From Methanobacterium sp. (GTDB lineage Archaea; Methanobacteriota; Methanobacteria; Methanobacteriales; Methanobacteriaceae), in assembly GCA_030539815.1 (NCBI GenBank), contig JAUNXM010000071.1, positions 1-9,608 on the forward strand: a stretch of 9,608 nucleotides of DNA, written 5' to 3'. Positions 1 to 8,100 of this stretch are shown here, piece after piece. The notes beneath the pieces are model-generated. The model was not told where the DNA came from. It was given only the letters and a program-made list of their open reading frames with translations, and did no database searches. A program made the translations under genes and the position numbers. The stretch's first letter is position 1. Each line of letters opens with the position of its first letter.

Positions 1-1401
<1,401 letters not shown>

Positions 1402-1413
1402 CGGTATGGGATG

Positions 1414-1450
1414 GTTAGTTTATTTAAACTAGCTTTCACATTTTTTTTAT
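1414..1450 (+). terminator. Hairpin plus T8 after the DUF2193-like gene; may also be a TATA box
   Basis: A near-perfect palindrome (TAGTTTA TT TAAACTA, 1416-1431, extendable by a G-C pair and a wobble) is followed by eight T at 1441-1448. This fits an archaeal U-tract terminator behind the DUF2193-like gene. The same TTTATTTAAA core (1419-1428) lies about 25 bases before 1450, so it could instead be the TATA box of a short-leader transcript for the DUF2180-aqpM pair. The sequence alone cannot separate the two readings. Confidence 0.45.
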
Positions 1451-1464
1451 AAGGGGGTTGAAAT

Positions 1465-1692
1465 ATGAAGTGTTATATCTGTGCAGAAGAAGGCAAATCA
1501 ACAGAAGCAGTTGCCATATGTATTGTTTGTGGGATGGGATTGTGCATGGACCATGCCATCAGACATGAAACTGAATTATGGACCGGGGGATATCCATTCC
1601 CTGCAGAGAAAATAGAGGAAACACTGCCTCGAATACTGTGCAAGTACTGTGCCATGGCCCTTAAAAAAGGAGCACCCAAAGGGGGACAGTAA
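1465..1692 (+). CDS. DUF2180-like small zinc-finger protein
   Basis: A 75-residue protein that I recognise as resembling DUF2180, an archaeal family of unknown function. Its ligand pattern is Cys3-x2-Cys6, Cys19-x2-Cys22, Cys27, His30/His34 and Cys59-x2-Cys62. That is enough for two zinc ions in a B-box or RING-like cross-brace arrangement. The middle (WTGGYPFP, residues 39-46) contains no ligands and the C-terminus is basic (KKGAPKGG). No membrane segment or signal peptide is seen. The start is well supported by GGGGGTTG at 1453-1460, five bases before the ATG. Its TAA is immediately followed by the aqpM ATG with no spacer, so the two are surely one transcript and probably translationally coupled. 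Such small fingers usually bind protein or nucleic acid, but that is only inference here. Confidence 0.85.
   Translation: MKCYICAEEGKSTEAVAICIVCGMGLCMDHAIRHETELWTGGYPFPAEKIEETLPRILCKYCAMALKKGAPKGGQ
1681..1686 (+). promoter_or_regulatory. Shine-Dalgarno of aqpM inside the DUF2180-like gene
   Basis: GGGGGA lies six bases before the aqpM ATG and within the last codons of the upstream gene. The upstream stop (1690-1692) abuts the ATG. This fixes the aqpM start at 1693 and implies translational coupling of the two genes. Confidence 0.7.
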
Positions 1693-2439
1693 ATGGTTTC
1701 TTTAATGAAAAGATCAGTAGCCGAGCTTATTGGGACGTACATTCTTGTCTTTTTTGGTACAGGTGCTGCAATCATCACCCTGATGATAAGTAAAGGTCAA
1801 ACACCGCCTAATTCATTTAATATAGGAATAGGTGCGCTGGGAGGTCTTGGTGATTGGTTAGCAATAGGTTTAGCATTCGGACTTGCTATAGCTGCATGTA
1901 TATATGGTTTCGGGAAGATATCCGGTTGCCATATTAATCCTGCAGTGACCATAGCTTTGTGGTCAGTAAAAAAATTCCCATCACGTGATGTGGCACCCTA
2001 CGTGGTTGCCCAAATTGTTGGAGCAGTCCTGGCCAGTTTCACCTTAGCCTATATAATTGGTATGGGTGCAGTAACCACTGGAGGCTTAGGCGCCACTGCA
2101 CCATTCGAAGGTATAGGTTACTTTCAGGCTATTCTAGCAGAAACCATTGGAACATTCCTACTCATGCTGGCCATAATGGGGGTGGCAGTGGACAGGGAAG
2201 CTCCACCCGGATTTGCTGGTCTTATCATTGGGTTAACAGTTGCTGGGGTAATAACCACCCTAGGTAATATAACTGGAGCCTCACTAAACCCTGCCAGAAC
2301 ATTCGGTCCCTACCTTGGAGATCTGGTATTGGGGGGCACCAACCTCTGGGCTTACTTTCCTATCTATATTATAGGTCCAATTGTAGGTGCAGTTCTAGCG
2401 GCATTTGTCTACAATTATTTGTCAGAGGAGACAGTCTAA
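1693..2439 (+). CDS. aqpM: Aquaporin AqpM (MIP family channel)
   Basis: A 248-residue six-helix membrane channel of the MIP family. It is very close to AqpM of Methanothermobacter marburgensis as I recall that sequence (246 residues). Both pore half-helix motifs are present: N82-P83-A84 in GCHINPAV and N199-P200-A201 in SLNPAR. Three of the four selectivity-filter residues known from the AqpM structure are kept (Phe62, Ile187, Arg202). The fourth, Ser196 in AqpM, is Ala here. Helices fall roughly at 8-30, 54-74, 99-122, 143-164, 172-190 and 218-242. AqpM passes water and, poorly, glycerol; its wide hydrophobic filter has led to proposals of H2S or CO2 permeation. The physiological solute in this organism is unknown. 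It is coupled to the DUF2180-like gene directly upstream and followed by a T-rich tract. Confidence 0.95.
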   Translation: MVSLMKRSVAELIGTYILVFFGTGAAIITLMISKGQTPPNSFNIGIGALGGLGDWLAIGLAFGLAIAACIYGFGKISGCHINPAVTIALWSVKKFPSRDVAPYVVAQIVGAVLASFTLAYIIGMGAVTTGGLGATAPFEGIGYFQAILAETIGTFLLMLAIMGVAVDREAPPGFAGLIIGLTVAGVITTLGNITGASLNPARTFGPYLGDLVLGGTNLWAYFPIYIIGPIVGAVLAAFVYNYLSEETV

Positions 2440-2452
2440 ATCCCAATCCTTT

Positions 2453-2470
2453 CCCCATTTTATTTTTTTT
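2453..2470 (+). terminator. T-rich tract ending the aqpM transcript
   Basis: Just 14 bases after the aqpM stop the strand becomes CCCC followed by a T-rich run with T8. This is the usual form of a U-tract dependent archaeal terminator. No strong hairpin precedes it. Confidence 0.5.
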
Positions 2471-2653
2471 AAAATTAATTCAGCCGTGGCCCTAATATTT
2501 AATATCAAGTATAATATCTTGCCTTTGTCTAATATCGGTAAAATTATCAAACTATATTGTTGGACACACTAAACATAATCCAAATATTTTTTTCAATAAA
2601 ATTTAAGAAGTGATCAAAATATCTTAACGATTTAAGGATAAGCTTATTAGAGG

Positions 2654-2688
2654 GGGCAATAAGATATATTGTATCAATTGTCCTTTTT
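2654..2688 (+). terminator. Hairpin followed by T5 in intergenic region, no gene upstream
   Basis: GGGCAAT (2654-2660) pairs with ATTGTCC (2677-2683) over seven positions including one G-U. Five T follow directly (2684-2688). It looks like an intrinsic terminator but no protein gene ends here. It could end a readthrough or a short non-coding transcript started near 2630, or be chance in AT-rich DNA. Confidence 0.3.
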
Positions 2689-2691
2689 CAG

Positions 2692-2708
2692 GATCAAAAA
2701 TTTATAAG
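2692..2708 (+). promoter_or_regulatory. Archaeal BRE/TATA promoter of the surface-peptide gene
   Basis: GATCAAAAATTTATAAG closely follows the archaeal pattern of an A-rich BRE then TTTATA. Transcription would be expected about 25 bases downstream, near 2730. That leaves a leader of about 30 bases that includes the Shine-Dalgarno GGAGTG at 2746-2751. Confidence 0.6.
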
Positions 2709-2758
2709 AAATATCCCAAATATCTGAATTTTATATGAGAATTATGGAGTGAAAATAC

Positions 2759-3034
2759 ATGAAAAAAGCACCTATCGCTATAGTGGCGGTAATAGTAGTA
2801 TTTGCATTTATTGGGGGTTACTTCACGGGTATTATGAATTCCGCCGGGAACTTCACCCTCAACATAACTAACAAAAGTAATGATAGTGGTAGTTATGATA
2901 CTACTCCCACAACTACCTACAAAACCAACACCGTGAAAACTCCGGTTAAAAATAATGTGGTTACCACCAATACTCAAACACCTGCACAAAATACACAAAC
3001 TAACTCACAAACTGATACGAATAAATCCACTTAA
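2759..3034 (+). CDS. Short membrane-anchored Thr/Asn-rich surface peptide, probably N-glycosylated
   Basis: A 91-residue protein I do not recognise as a named family. Residues 1-4 are basic (MKKA), then 5-26 form one hydrophobic helix with a GG near its end. This could be a signal anchor or a signal peptide. The rest (27-91) is a low-complexity hydrophilic tail of Thr, Asn, Gln, Ser and Lys, expected to be disordered and outside the cell. Five N-x-S/T sequons are visible at Asn31, 35, 38, 41 and 88; the first four lie within 11 residues next to the membrane. The start is set by GGAGTG (2746-2751) seven bases upstream and a good promoter at 2692-2708. It is monocistronic, ending at a hairpin/T-tract that faces the convergent mdh gene. 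A role as a cell-surface stalk or envelope peptide is inference only. Confidence 0.75.
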   Translation: MKKAPIAIVAVIVVFAFIGGYFTGIMNSAGNFTLNITNKSNDSGSYDTTPTTTYKTNTVKTPVKNNVVTTNTQTPAQNTQTNSQTDTNKST

Positions 3035-3048
3035 ATCATATCTAAATT

Positions 3049-3105
3049 AGGGTTTGATTGAATCCAGAATTCAGTAAAATCAAACCCTCACTATTTATTT
3101 TTTTT
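3049..3105 (+). terminator. Strong hairpin and T-tract ending the surface-peptide gene
   Basis: An 11-base perfect inverted repeat (AGGGTTTGATT at 3049-3059, AATCAAACCCT at 3078-3088) encloses an 18-base loop. It is followed by a T-rich stretch with T9 at about 3091-3105. It begins about 15 bases after the stop codon. It lies between convergent genes and could also block readthrough from mdh. Confidence 0.75.
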
Positions 3106-3157
3106 AGCTTTAAAAAGAGATTATACAATTTTAAAATTAGTTTTTTTTATTTTAATT

Positions 3158-3183
3158 AAAAAGTGATAAAAAAGAGAAAGATA
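3158..3183 (-). terminator. Pyrimidine/T-rich tract ending mdh
   Basis: On the minus strand, 16-40 bases after the mdh stop, the sequence is a run of T with scattered C (including T6 and T5). This matches U-tract termination in archaea. No clear hairpin precedes it. Confidence 0.45.
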
Positions 3184-3198
3184 ATGTTTGAAAGATAT

Positions 3199-4143
3199 TC
3201 ATTTTAGAGTGGCCATAATTTTGTCTTTTGCTTTTTTAACAGTCTTGGCAGCTTTTGTAAAGTCTTCCAATTCTTTATCGCTCATCTTAACACCGATAAT
3301 TCGTTCAACACCATTTATACCTAATTTAACCGGTACTCCAAGGCATACGTCTCCAACCCCGTAGATTTCGCCATCTAGATAAGTGGTGAGGGTTAGTATT
3401 CTCTTTTCATCATTAATAATGGTTTTAACTGTGTTGGATATAGCGAAGGCTGGTCCATATTCAGTGGCACCTTTCTTGTTAATAACGTAACTACCGGCAT
3501 TTTTTACCTTATCCACAATTGATTCCACGTCAAAGGACTGGTACTGGGGGAAATCTTTAACTAGTATTCCACCTATGGAAGTGGAACTTAAAAGTAGCAC
3601 CATGTTATCACCATGTTCTCCAATGATCCTGGTGTGGATCTCACTAACATGGATGTTGAAATGTTTGGCAATGAGGTTCTTCAACCGCAGGGAATCCAAG
3701 TGGTTTCCCAAACCAATTACCCTACTACGAGGAAATCCAGAAGCTTTGTAAGCCACGTAAGTCATGATATCCACTGGATTGGTTATGACCAGAATTATTG
3801 ATTCCGGGGCGTATTTGGCAACTAAGCGTGCATATTCAGCAACGATCTTTGCATTAGGAACTGCAACATCCATGCGGGTCATTTCGGGTGTTCGTGGGAC
3901 GCCGGCGGTTATTACCACTATTTTGGAGTCTGCCATATCCTCAAAATTGGAGGTGGGGGTTATGGAAACTCTAATATCCTTGGCAGCCATGGCATCATTC
4001 ATATCCAGGGCCTCTCCCTGGACTTGGCCAAGACTTTTTTCACGGGATAGCAGTACCACTTCACTAACCACACTTTCTTCCGCCAGACTAAAAGCAGCGG
4101 CTTTACCAACTCTTCCTGATGCACCAATTACACTAACCTTCAT
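3199..4143 (-). CDS. mdh: Malate dehydrogenase, LDH-like archaeal type, probably NADP(H)-preferring
   Basis: A 314-residue enzyme of the lactate/malate dehydrogenase family, closest in memory to the Methanothermobacter and M. jannaschii MJ0490-type enzymes. It interconverts oxaloacetate and malate in the partial reductive TCA pathway. Visible motifs: Rossmann loop Gly7-x2-Gly10-x2-Gly13; substrate arginines Arg84 (GVPR), Arg90 (MTRMD) and Arg153 (LDSLR); Asn122 (TNPVD); catalytic pair Asp150 and His177 (IGEHG). Arg84 at the specificity position indicates malate rather than lactate. The second strand ends LLSRE, with Ser33-Arg34 where NAD enzymes carry an acidic residue; this suggests NADP(H) use. 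The ATG at 4143 is preferred over a TTG eight codons upstream because it begins directly at the first Rossmann strand (MKVSVIG) and has GGTGTGA just before it. It follows the HEAT gene by 82 bases, with a T7 run between, so it may have its own promoter. Confidence 0.93.
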   Translation of the reverse strand: MKVSVIGASGRVGKAAAFSLAEESVVSEVVLLSREKSLGQVQGEALDMNDAMAAKDIRVSITPTSNFEDMADSKIVVITAGVPRTPEMTRMDVAVPNAKIVAEYARLVAKYAPESIILVITNPVDIMTYVAYKASGFPRSRVIGLGNHLDSLRLKNLIAKHFNIHVSEIHTRIIGEHGDNMVLLLSSTSIGGILVKDFPQYQSFDVESIVDKVKNAGSYVINKKGATEYGPAFAISNTVKTIINDEKRILTLTTYLDGEIYGVGDVCLGVPVKLGINGVERIIGVKMSDKELEDFTKAAKTVKKAKDKIMATLK

Positions 4144-4195
4144 TTCACACCCTATCCCTTGTAACAAGCTTTATTTTAGGTAATTCTAATCCTCT

Positions 4196-4208
4196 AAATA
4201 ATTTAAAA
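4196..4208 (-). promoter_or_regulatory. Possible TATA box of mdh
   Basis: The minus strand reads CATTTTAAATTAT here, about 55-65 bases before the mdh ATG. A start near 4175-4180 would give a leader of about 35 bases containing GGTGTGA. It overlaps the T-run that ends the HEAT gene, so this is only a candidate. Confidence 0.35.
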
Positions 4209-4210
4209 TG

Positions 4211-4225
4211 AAAATGTTAAAAAAA
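4211..4225 (-). terminator. T7 run directly after the HEAT-repeat gene
   Basis: Immediately after the minus-strand TAA of the HEAT gene the sequence reads seven T, then AACATTTTC. This may end the HEAT transcript before mdh or allow partial readthrough. No stem was seen. Confidence 0.4.
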
Positions 4226-4783
4226 TTAGTCTTTATTTAGGAAACCTTGAGCAACCCGGCGCACGTAACCGCTTTTATCATCAAGTGCTTCCTGAAGCGC
4301 TTTTTCTGCTTTTTCCCCGCCAATATTTCCCAGTGCCATTACGGCCCCGGCCCTTACAAATCCACTATCATCACTCATAACTTCAATTAGTGGATCTAAC
4401 GCTTCAGGGGATTTTATATTGCTCAAAGCCCATGAAGCCCCTCCTCTAACTCTCCAATCCTCATCTTCTAAAGTTTTGATCAGTGGTTCCACCGCAGATT
4501 CACCCATATTACTCAGTGCACCTGAGGCAGCCCTACGCACCCATTTATTATCGTCTTTCATGGTTTCAATTAGGGGGGCGATGGCTCGTACGTCGCCAAT
4601 CAAGCCCAGTACCTTAGCTGCACCCATACGGACATTCTTGTCTTCATTATCCAGGGCATCAATTAGCTGTTCCACTGCGGGTTTACCAATTTCTTCCAGC
4701 ATTTCTATGGTTTGTACTTGTACCAGTTCATCATCATCTTTTAAAGTTTCAATCAGCCTTTTGATGTTTTTTTCAACTTCCAT
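4226..4783 (-). CDS. HEAT-repeat protein (PBS-lyase-type HEAT repeats)
   Basis: A 185-residue protein made almost wholly of six tandem two-helix HEAT repeats of about 31 residues, beginning near residues 4, 35, 66, 97, 127 and 158. Each repeat has a helix of the type PLI-x2-L/M-x-D-D followed by VR-x2-A-x2-AL-x2-IG. The surface is very acidic in helix turns (DDD, DNED, DEDW), with conserved VR pairs in the second helices. No signal peptide, membrane segment or catalytic motif is visible. Such solenoids act as protein-binding scaffolds. The relation to cyanobacterial phycobilin lyase subunits is one of repeat type only, and no bilin function is implied. The ATG at 4783 is supported by GGGGAGAT about eight to ten bases upstream. 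It is divergent from the large sensor kinase and upstream of mdh on the same strand. Its partner is unknown. Confidence 0.88.
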   Translation of the reverse strand: MEVEKNIKRLIETLKDDDELVQVQTIEMLEEIGKPAVEQLIDALDNEDKNVRMGAAKVLGLIGDVRAIAPLIETMKDDNKWVRRAASGALSNMGESAVEPLIKTLEDEDWRVRGGASWALSNIKSPEALDPLIEVMSDDSGFVRAGAVMALGNIGGEKAEKALQEALDDKSGYVRRVAQGFLNKD

Positions 4784-4820
4784 AACTATTATCTCCCCTT
4801 TGAAAATTAATTAAATATGG

Positions 4821-4829
4821 GTTTTATAG
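4821..4829 (-). promoter_or_regulatory. Possible TATA box of the HEAT-repeat gene
   Basis: The minus strand reads CTATAAAAC, centred about 42 bases before the ATG. Initiation near 4804 would leave a leader of about 20 bases containing the GGGGAGAT Shine-Dalgarno. An AT-rich alternative at 4806-4820 lies too close to leave room for the Shine-Dalgarno. Confidence 0.45.
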
Positions 4830-5011
4830 GATATGTCCATGAATGATACCTTTAGAAAGATATAGTATGTAGCTAATAGGCCATATATTTTATGCCAATA
4901 ACCTCCCAAATAATAATGATCTTATCATGTAAATAATAGTTTAGAATGTTTAGTGGGTATTATTTTAAAATTTAGAATCTTTAAATCGATTATTCTATGA
5001 TATTCCACATA

Positions 5012-5021
5012 TTAAATATAT
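5012..5021 (+). promoter_or_regulatory. Possible TATA box of the sensor kinase gene
   Basis: TTAAATATAT, followed by a T-rich stretch, is the most TATA-like sequence before the kinase. It predicts a start near 5040-5045 and a leader of about 70 bases. Other AT-rich options exist (for example 4961-4974), so confidence is low. Confidence 0.3.
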
Positions 5022-5114
5022 TTCATTTTTTTTCTAGGTTTAATAGAATATTAGATATTATCTGGAAGACATATTAATGAAAAGAAATCGAAATTCCACT
5101 TGGATGCGGATCAA

Positions 5115-8100
5115 ATGGGAGAAAGGTACCATACATATGAAATTAAAGATTTGAAAGCCGGAGATCATCTTTGCTGTTTATATAAAAATAATGAAGAACA
5201 CAAAACTCTCTTAACATCTTATATGAGATATGGGCTGGAAAAAAATGAAAAAGTACTTTATATTGCCGATTCTCACACTTCAGATACAGTTCTTAATTAT
5301 TTACGGGATGATGGATTGGAAGTTGAATCTTATTTGGATAGTGGCCAGTTAATAATTCAAACAGTTAACCAGTCCTATCTGGTAAGGGGAGTCTTCGATC
5401 CAGATAGTATGATAAATATGCTTTCCCAGGAAACTGAAAAAGCACTGCAAGAAGGTTACAGTGCACTGAGGGTTACCGGTGAGATGTCATGGGCACTTAA
5501 AGGATTAACTGTATCAGAACGTCTCCTTGAATATGAATCTAAATTAAATGAATTTTTCCTTAACCATAAAGTTCTGGCTATATGCCAGTATGATCGGAGA
5601 TTATTCGAATCAGAACTTCTTCTTAACATTTTATTAACCCATCCATTTGTAATTATTGGAACCAAAATATACGAAAACTTTTATTTTATGCCTCCTGAAA
5701 AGCACCCTTTTGATATTCCAGAATCCACCCTTAATGAGTGGATAAAAAGTCTTGAAGTTTATCATAATGCTAATCTATTCCGAGAAAATATATTGAGCTC
5801 CATGATGGATGGTTTATCCGTTGCTGATGCCAACGGGGTTCATCAAGAGGTTAACAATGCTCTCTGTGAAATGACAGGATTTTCCAGGGAAGAATTGATT
5901 GGAACTGGTCCCCCGTATCCATATTGGCCAGGAGAAGAATATAATAAAAATCCAGATGACTTTTTAAAGACATTGAAGGGAAGAAAAAATGATATTGAAC
6001 TTGTTTTTAAAAGGAAAAATGGGGAAAGATTTCCGGTTATTGTAAGCCCATCCCTTATATTGGGTCCTAACCAAAAATTAAAAACGGTATTCACCACGAT
6101 TAAGGATATTTCGCAACGAAAAAAAGCTGAAAAAATTATTAAACAAAATGAAAGAGTTTTAAGGGCTATCTTAGAATCTTCTAAGGGTTCAATAGCTTTA
6201 GTCGATAATTCTGGGATTTTTTTAGAGGTTAATAAAGCCACTGCAGAACGTTTTAGGGTTAAACCCGGGGAGATGGTTGGAACTCCTATTAAAAATTACC
6301 TCTCACCAGAGATATTCAAATCACGATGGAAATATATTGAAAAGGTTTTCAAGACCAAAGAACCAGTGGAATTTGAAGATGAGAGGGATGGTAATTTTTT
6401 CCTTCATTCCATATATCCAGTTTTTGAATATGGGGAAGTAAAAAAAGCTGCAGTTTTCTCCCAGGACATCACCAAGCGAAAGATATCTGAAAATGATCTT
6501 AAAGAAGCGCATAACAAACTTGAAGCAACCTTAAAAGCCATACCGGACCTTATGTTTGAAGTCGATGACAAGGGAATAATCTACGATTACTATGCGCCAG
6601 AATCCGATAATCTTTATGCACCTCCCCCGGAGTTTATGGGTAAAAGAGTAAGTGAAATATTACCTAAGGATGCATCTTTAAAAGTTTTAAAGGCAATTGA
6701 TGAAGCTAATGAAAAGGGTTTTTGTAAGGGAGTTACTTACTCACTGCATCTTCCCACCGGGGAAAAACGTTTCGAACTTTCCCTGGCAAAAAAAGCAAAT
6801 TCTACTGGCCCAGTGCTTTTTGTAGCAGTTGCCCGGGATGTAACAGAACGTAAACAAAATGAAAAAGCTTTAAAACAGGCTCTTAATTATAATCGTAGTT
6901 TGATTGAGGTTAATATTGATCCTTTGGTTACTATTGGTTCTGATGGTAAGGTTACTGATGTTAATAGTGCGACTGAAAGTGTAACTGGGTTTTCTCGTGA
7001 GGATATTATTGGTACTGATTTTTCTGATTATTTCACGGATCCTGAGAAGGCTGAGGCTGGTTATAGGTTGGTTTTTGAGGAAGGTTTTGTAAGGGATTAT
7101 CCGCTGGAGATTCAGCATCGTGATGGTGGGGTTACTCCGGTTATTTATAATGCTTCGGTGTATCGTGATGAGAATGGGGATGTTTTAGGGGTATTCGCTG
7201 CTGCAAGGGACATTACTGAACTTAAGAAAATAGAGAATGATCTTAGGAATTCTTATCTATATAATCGTAGTTTGATTGAGGTTAATATTGATCCTTTGGT
7301 TACTATTGGTTCTGATGGTAAGGTTACTGATGTTAATAGTGCGACTGAAAGTGTAACTGGGTTTTCTCGTGAGGATATTATTGGTACTGATTTTTCTGAT
7401 TATTTCACGGATCCTGAGAAGGCTGAGGCTGGTTATAGGTTGGTTTTTGAGGAAGGTTTTGTAAGGGATTATCCGCTGGAGATTCAGCATCGTGATGGTG
7501 GGGTTACTCCGGTTATTTATAATGCTTCGGTGTATCGTGATGAGAATGGGGATGTTTTAGGGGTATTCGCTGCTGCAAGGGACATTACTGAACTTAAAAG
7601 AGCAGAAAAAAATCTCAGTGATAGTCAAAGTAGATTAAATTCCATTCTGGAGGGTACTCCCATCCCTACATTCGTTATTGATAAAAACCACCAGATAATC
7701 TACTGGAACAAAGCACTGGAAGAAATTAGTGGAATACTTGCCCAGGATGTTATAGGCACTCAAAACCAGTGGAAGGCATTTTATGATAAAAAACGGCCCT
7801 CCATGGCTGATATGTTGGTTGATGGATCCAAAGAGAAGCTCCACCAATGGTATGGGGACAAGTACAAAGAGTCCAAATTTTTGAAAGAAGTTTACGAAGC
7901 AGTGGATTTCTTACCCGCAATGGGTGATGGTGGAAAATGGCTATTCTTCACCGCAGCACCTGTAAAAGATTCAGAAGGTAATCTTATAGGGGCAGTCGAA
8001 ACACTGGAAGATATCACTGAAAGTAAAAAGGCTGAAAGCGCGCTTAAAAAAAGTGAAGAACGCTTCAGAGCAGTTGCAGAATCGGCGGTGGATGCTATTG

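Larger units (their letters stand above)
2440..2758. other. AT-rich intergenic region between aqpM and the surface-peptide gene
   Basis: About 319 bases without a credible gene on either strand. It holds the aqpM T-tract (2453-2470), a weak TATA-like stretch near 2595-2607, a G-rich hairpin followed by T5 (2654-2688), and a good BRE/TATA box (2692-2708) for the downstream gene. No tRNA, rRNA or known riboswitch pattern was recognised. Confidence 0.6.
4784..5099. other. AT-rich divergent promoter region between the HEAT gene and the kinase
   Basis: About 316 bases with no credible gene. It holds the HEAT gene promoter at its left end, a TATA-like box for the kinase near 5012-5021, and two 13-base direct repeats (4940-4952 and 4971-4983; 12 of 13 identical, 31 bases apart) that could be operator half-sites. 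A 25-codon reading frame with its own Shine-Dalgarno starts at 5077 and overlaps the kinase start. Confidence 0.5.

Noticed and set aside
2702..2998. Open frame of 98 codons on the minus strand opposite the surface peptide
   Set aside because: The translation is rich in His, Tyr and Cys with no recognisable motif, and the plus strand has a full promoter, Shine-Dalgarno, signal helix and terminator.
3199..4143. L-sulfolactate dehydrogenase (ComC type) or L-lactate dehydrogenase
   Set aside because: The GxxGxxG loop, IGEHG and LDSLR motifs belong to the LDH/MDH fold, not the ComC family, and Arg at the specificity position argues for malate rather than lactate.
3764..4183. Open frame of 139 codons on the plus strand opposite mdh
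   Set aside because: It lies wholly antisense to a well-supported enzyme gene, its translation resembles no family, and no ribosome site supports it.
4226..4783. Phycocyanobilin lyase subunit (CpcE/CpcF)
   Set aside because: Only the generic HEAT repeat type is shared. A methanogen has no phycobiliproteins, and the protein is only six repeats long.
4419..4814. Open frame of 131 Ser-rich codons on the plus strand opposite the HEAT gene
   Set aside because: The Ser-rich translation is the reverse-strand image of Asp/Glu- and Ala-rich repeat codons. The HEAT protein is clearly the real product.
4877..4900. Imperfect palindrome around GGCCATATATTTTATGCC as an operator
   Set aside because: The arms pair only with a bulge and lie in AT-rich DNA where such matches are common. 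Nothing else supports it.
6888..7597. Insertion sequence or other mobile element as the cause of the 338-bp repeat
   Set aside because: The units are wholly coding for PAS domains in frame, with no terminal inverted repeats, target duplications or transposase.
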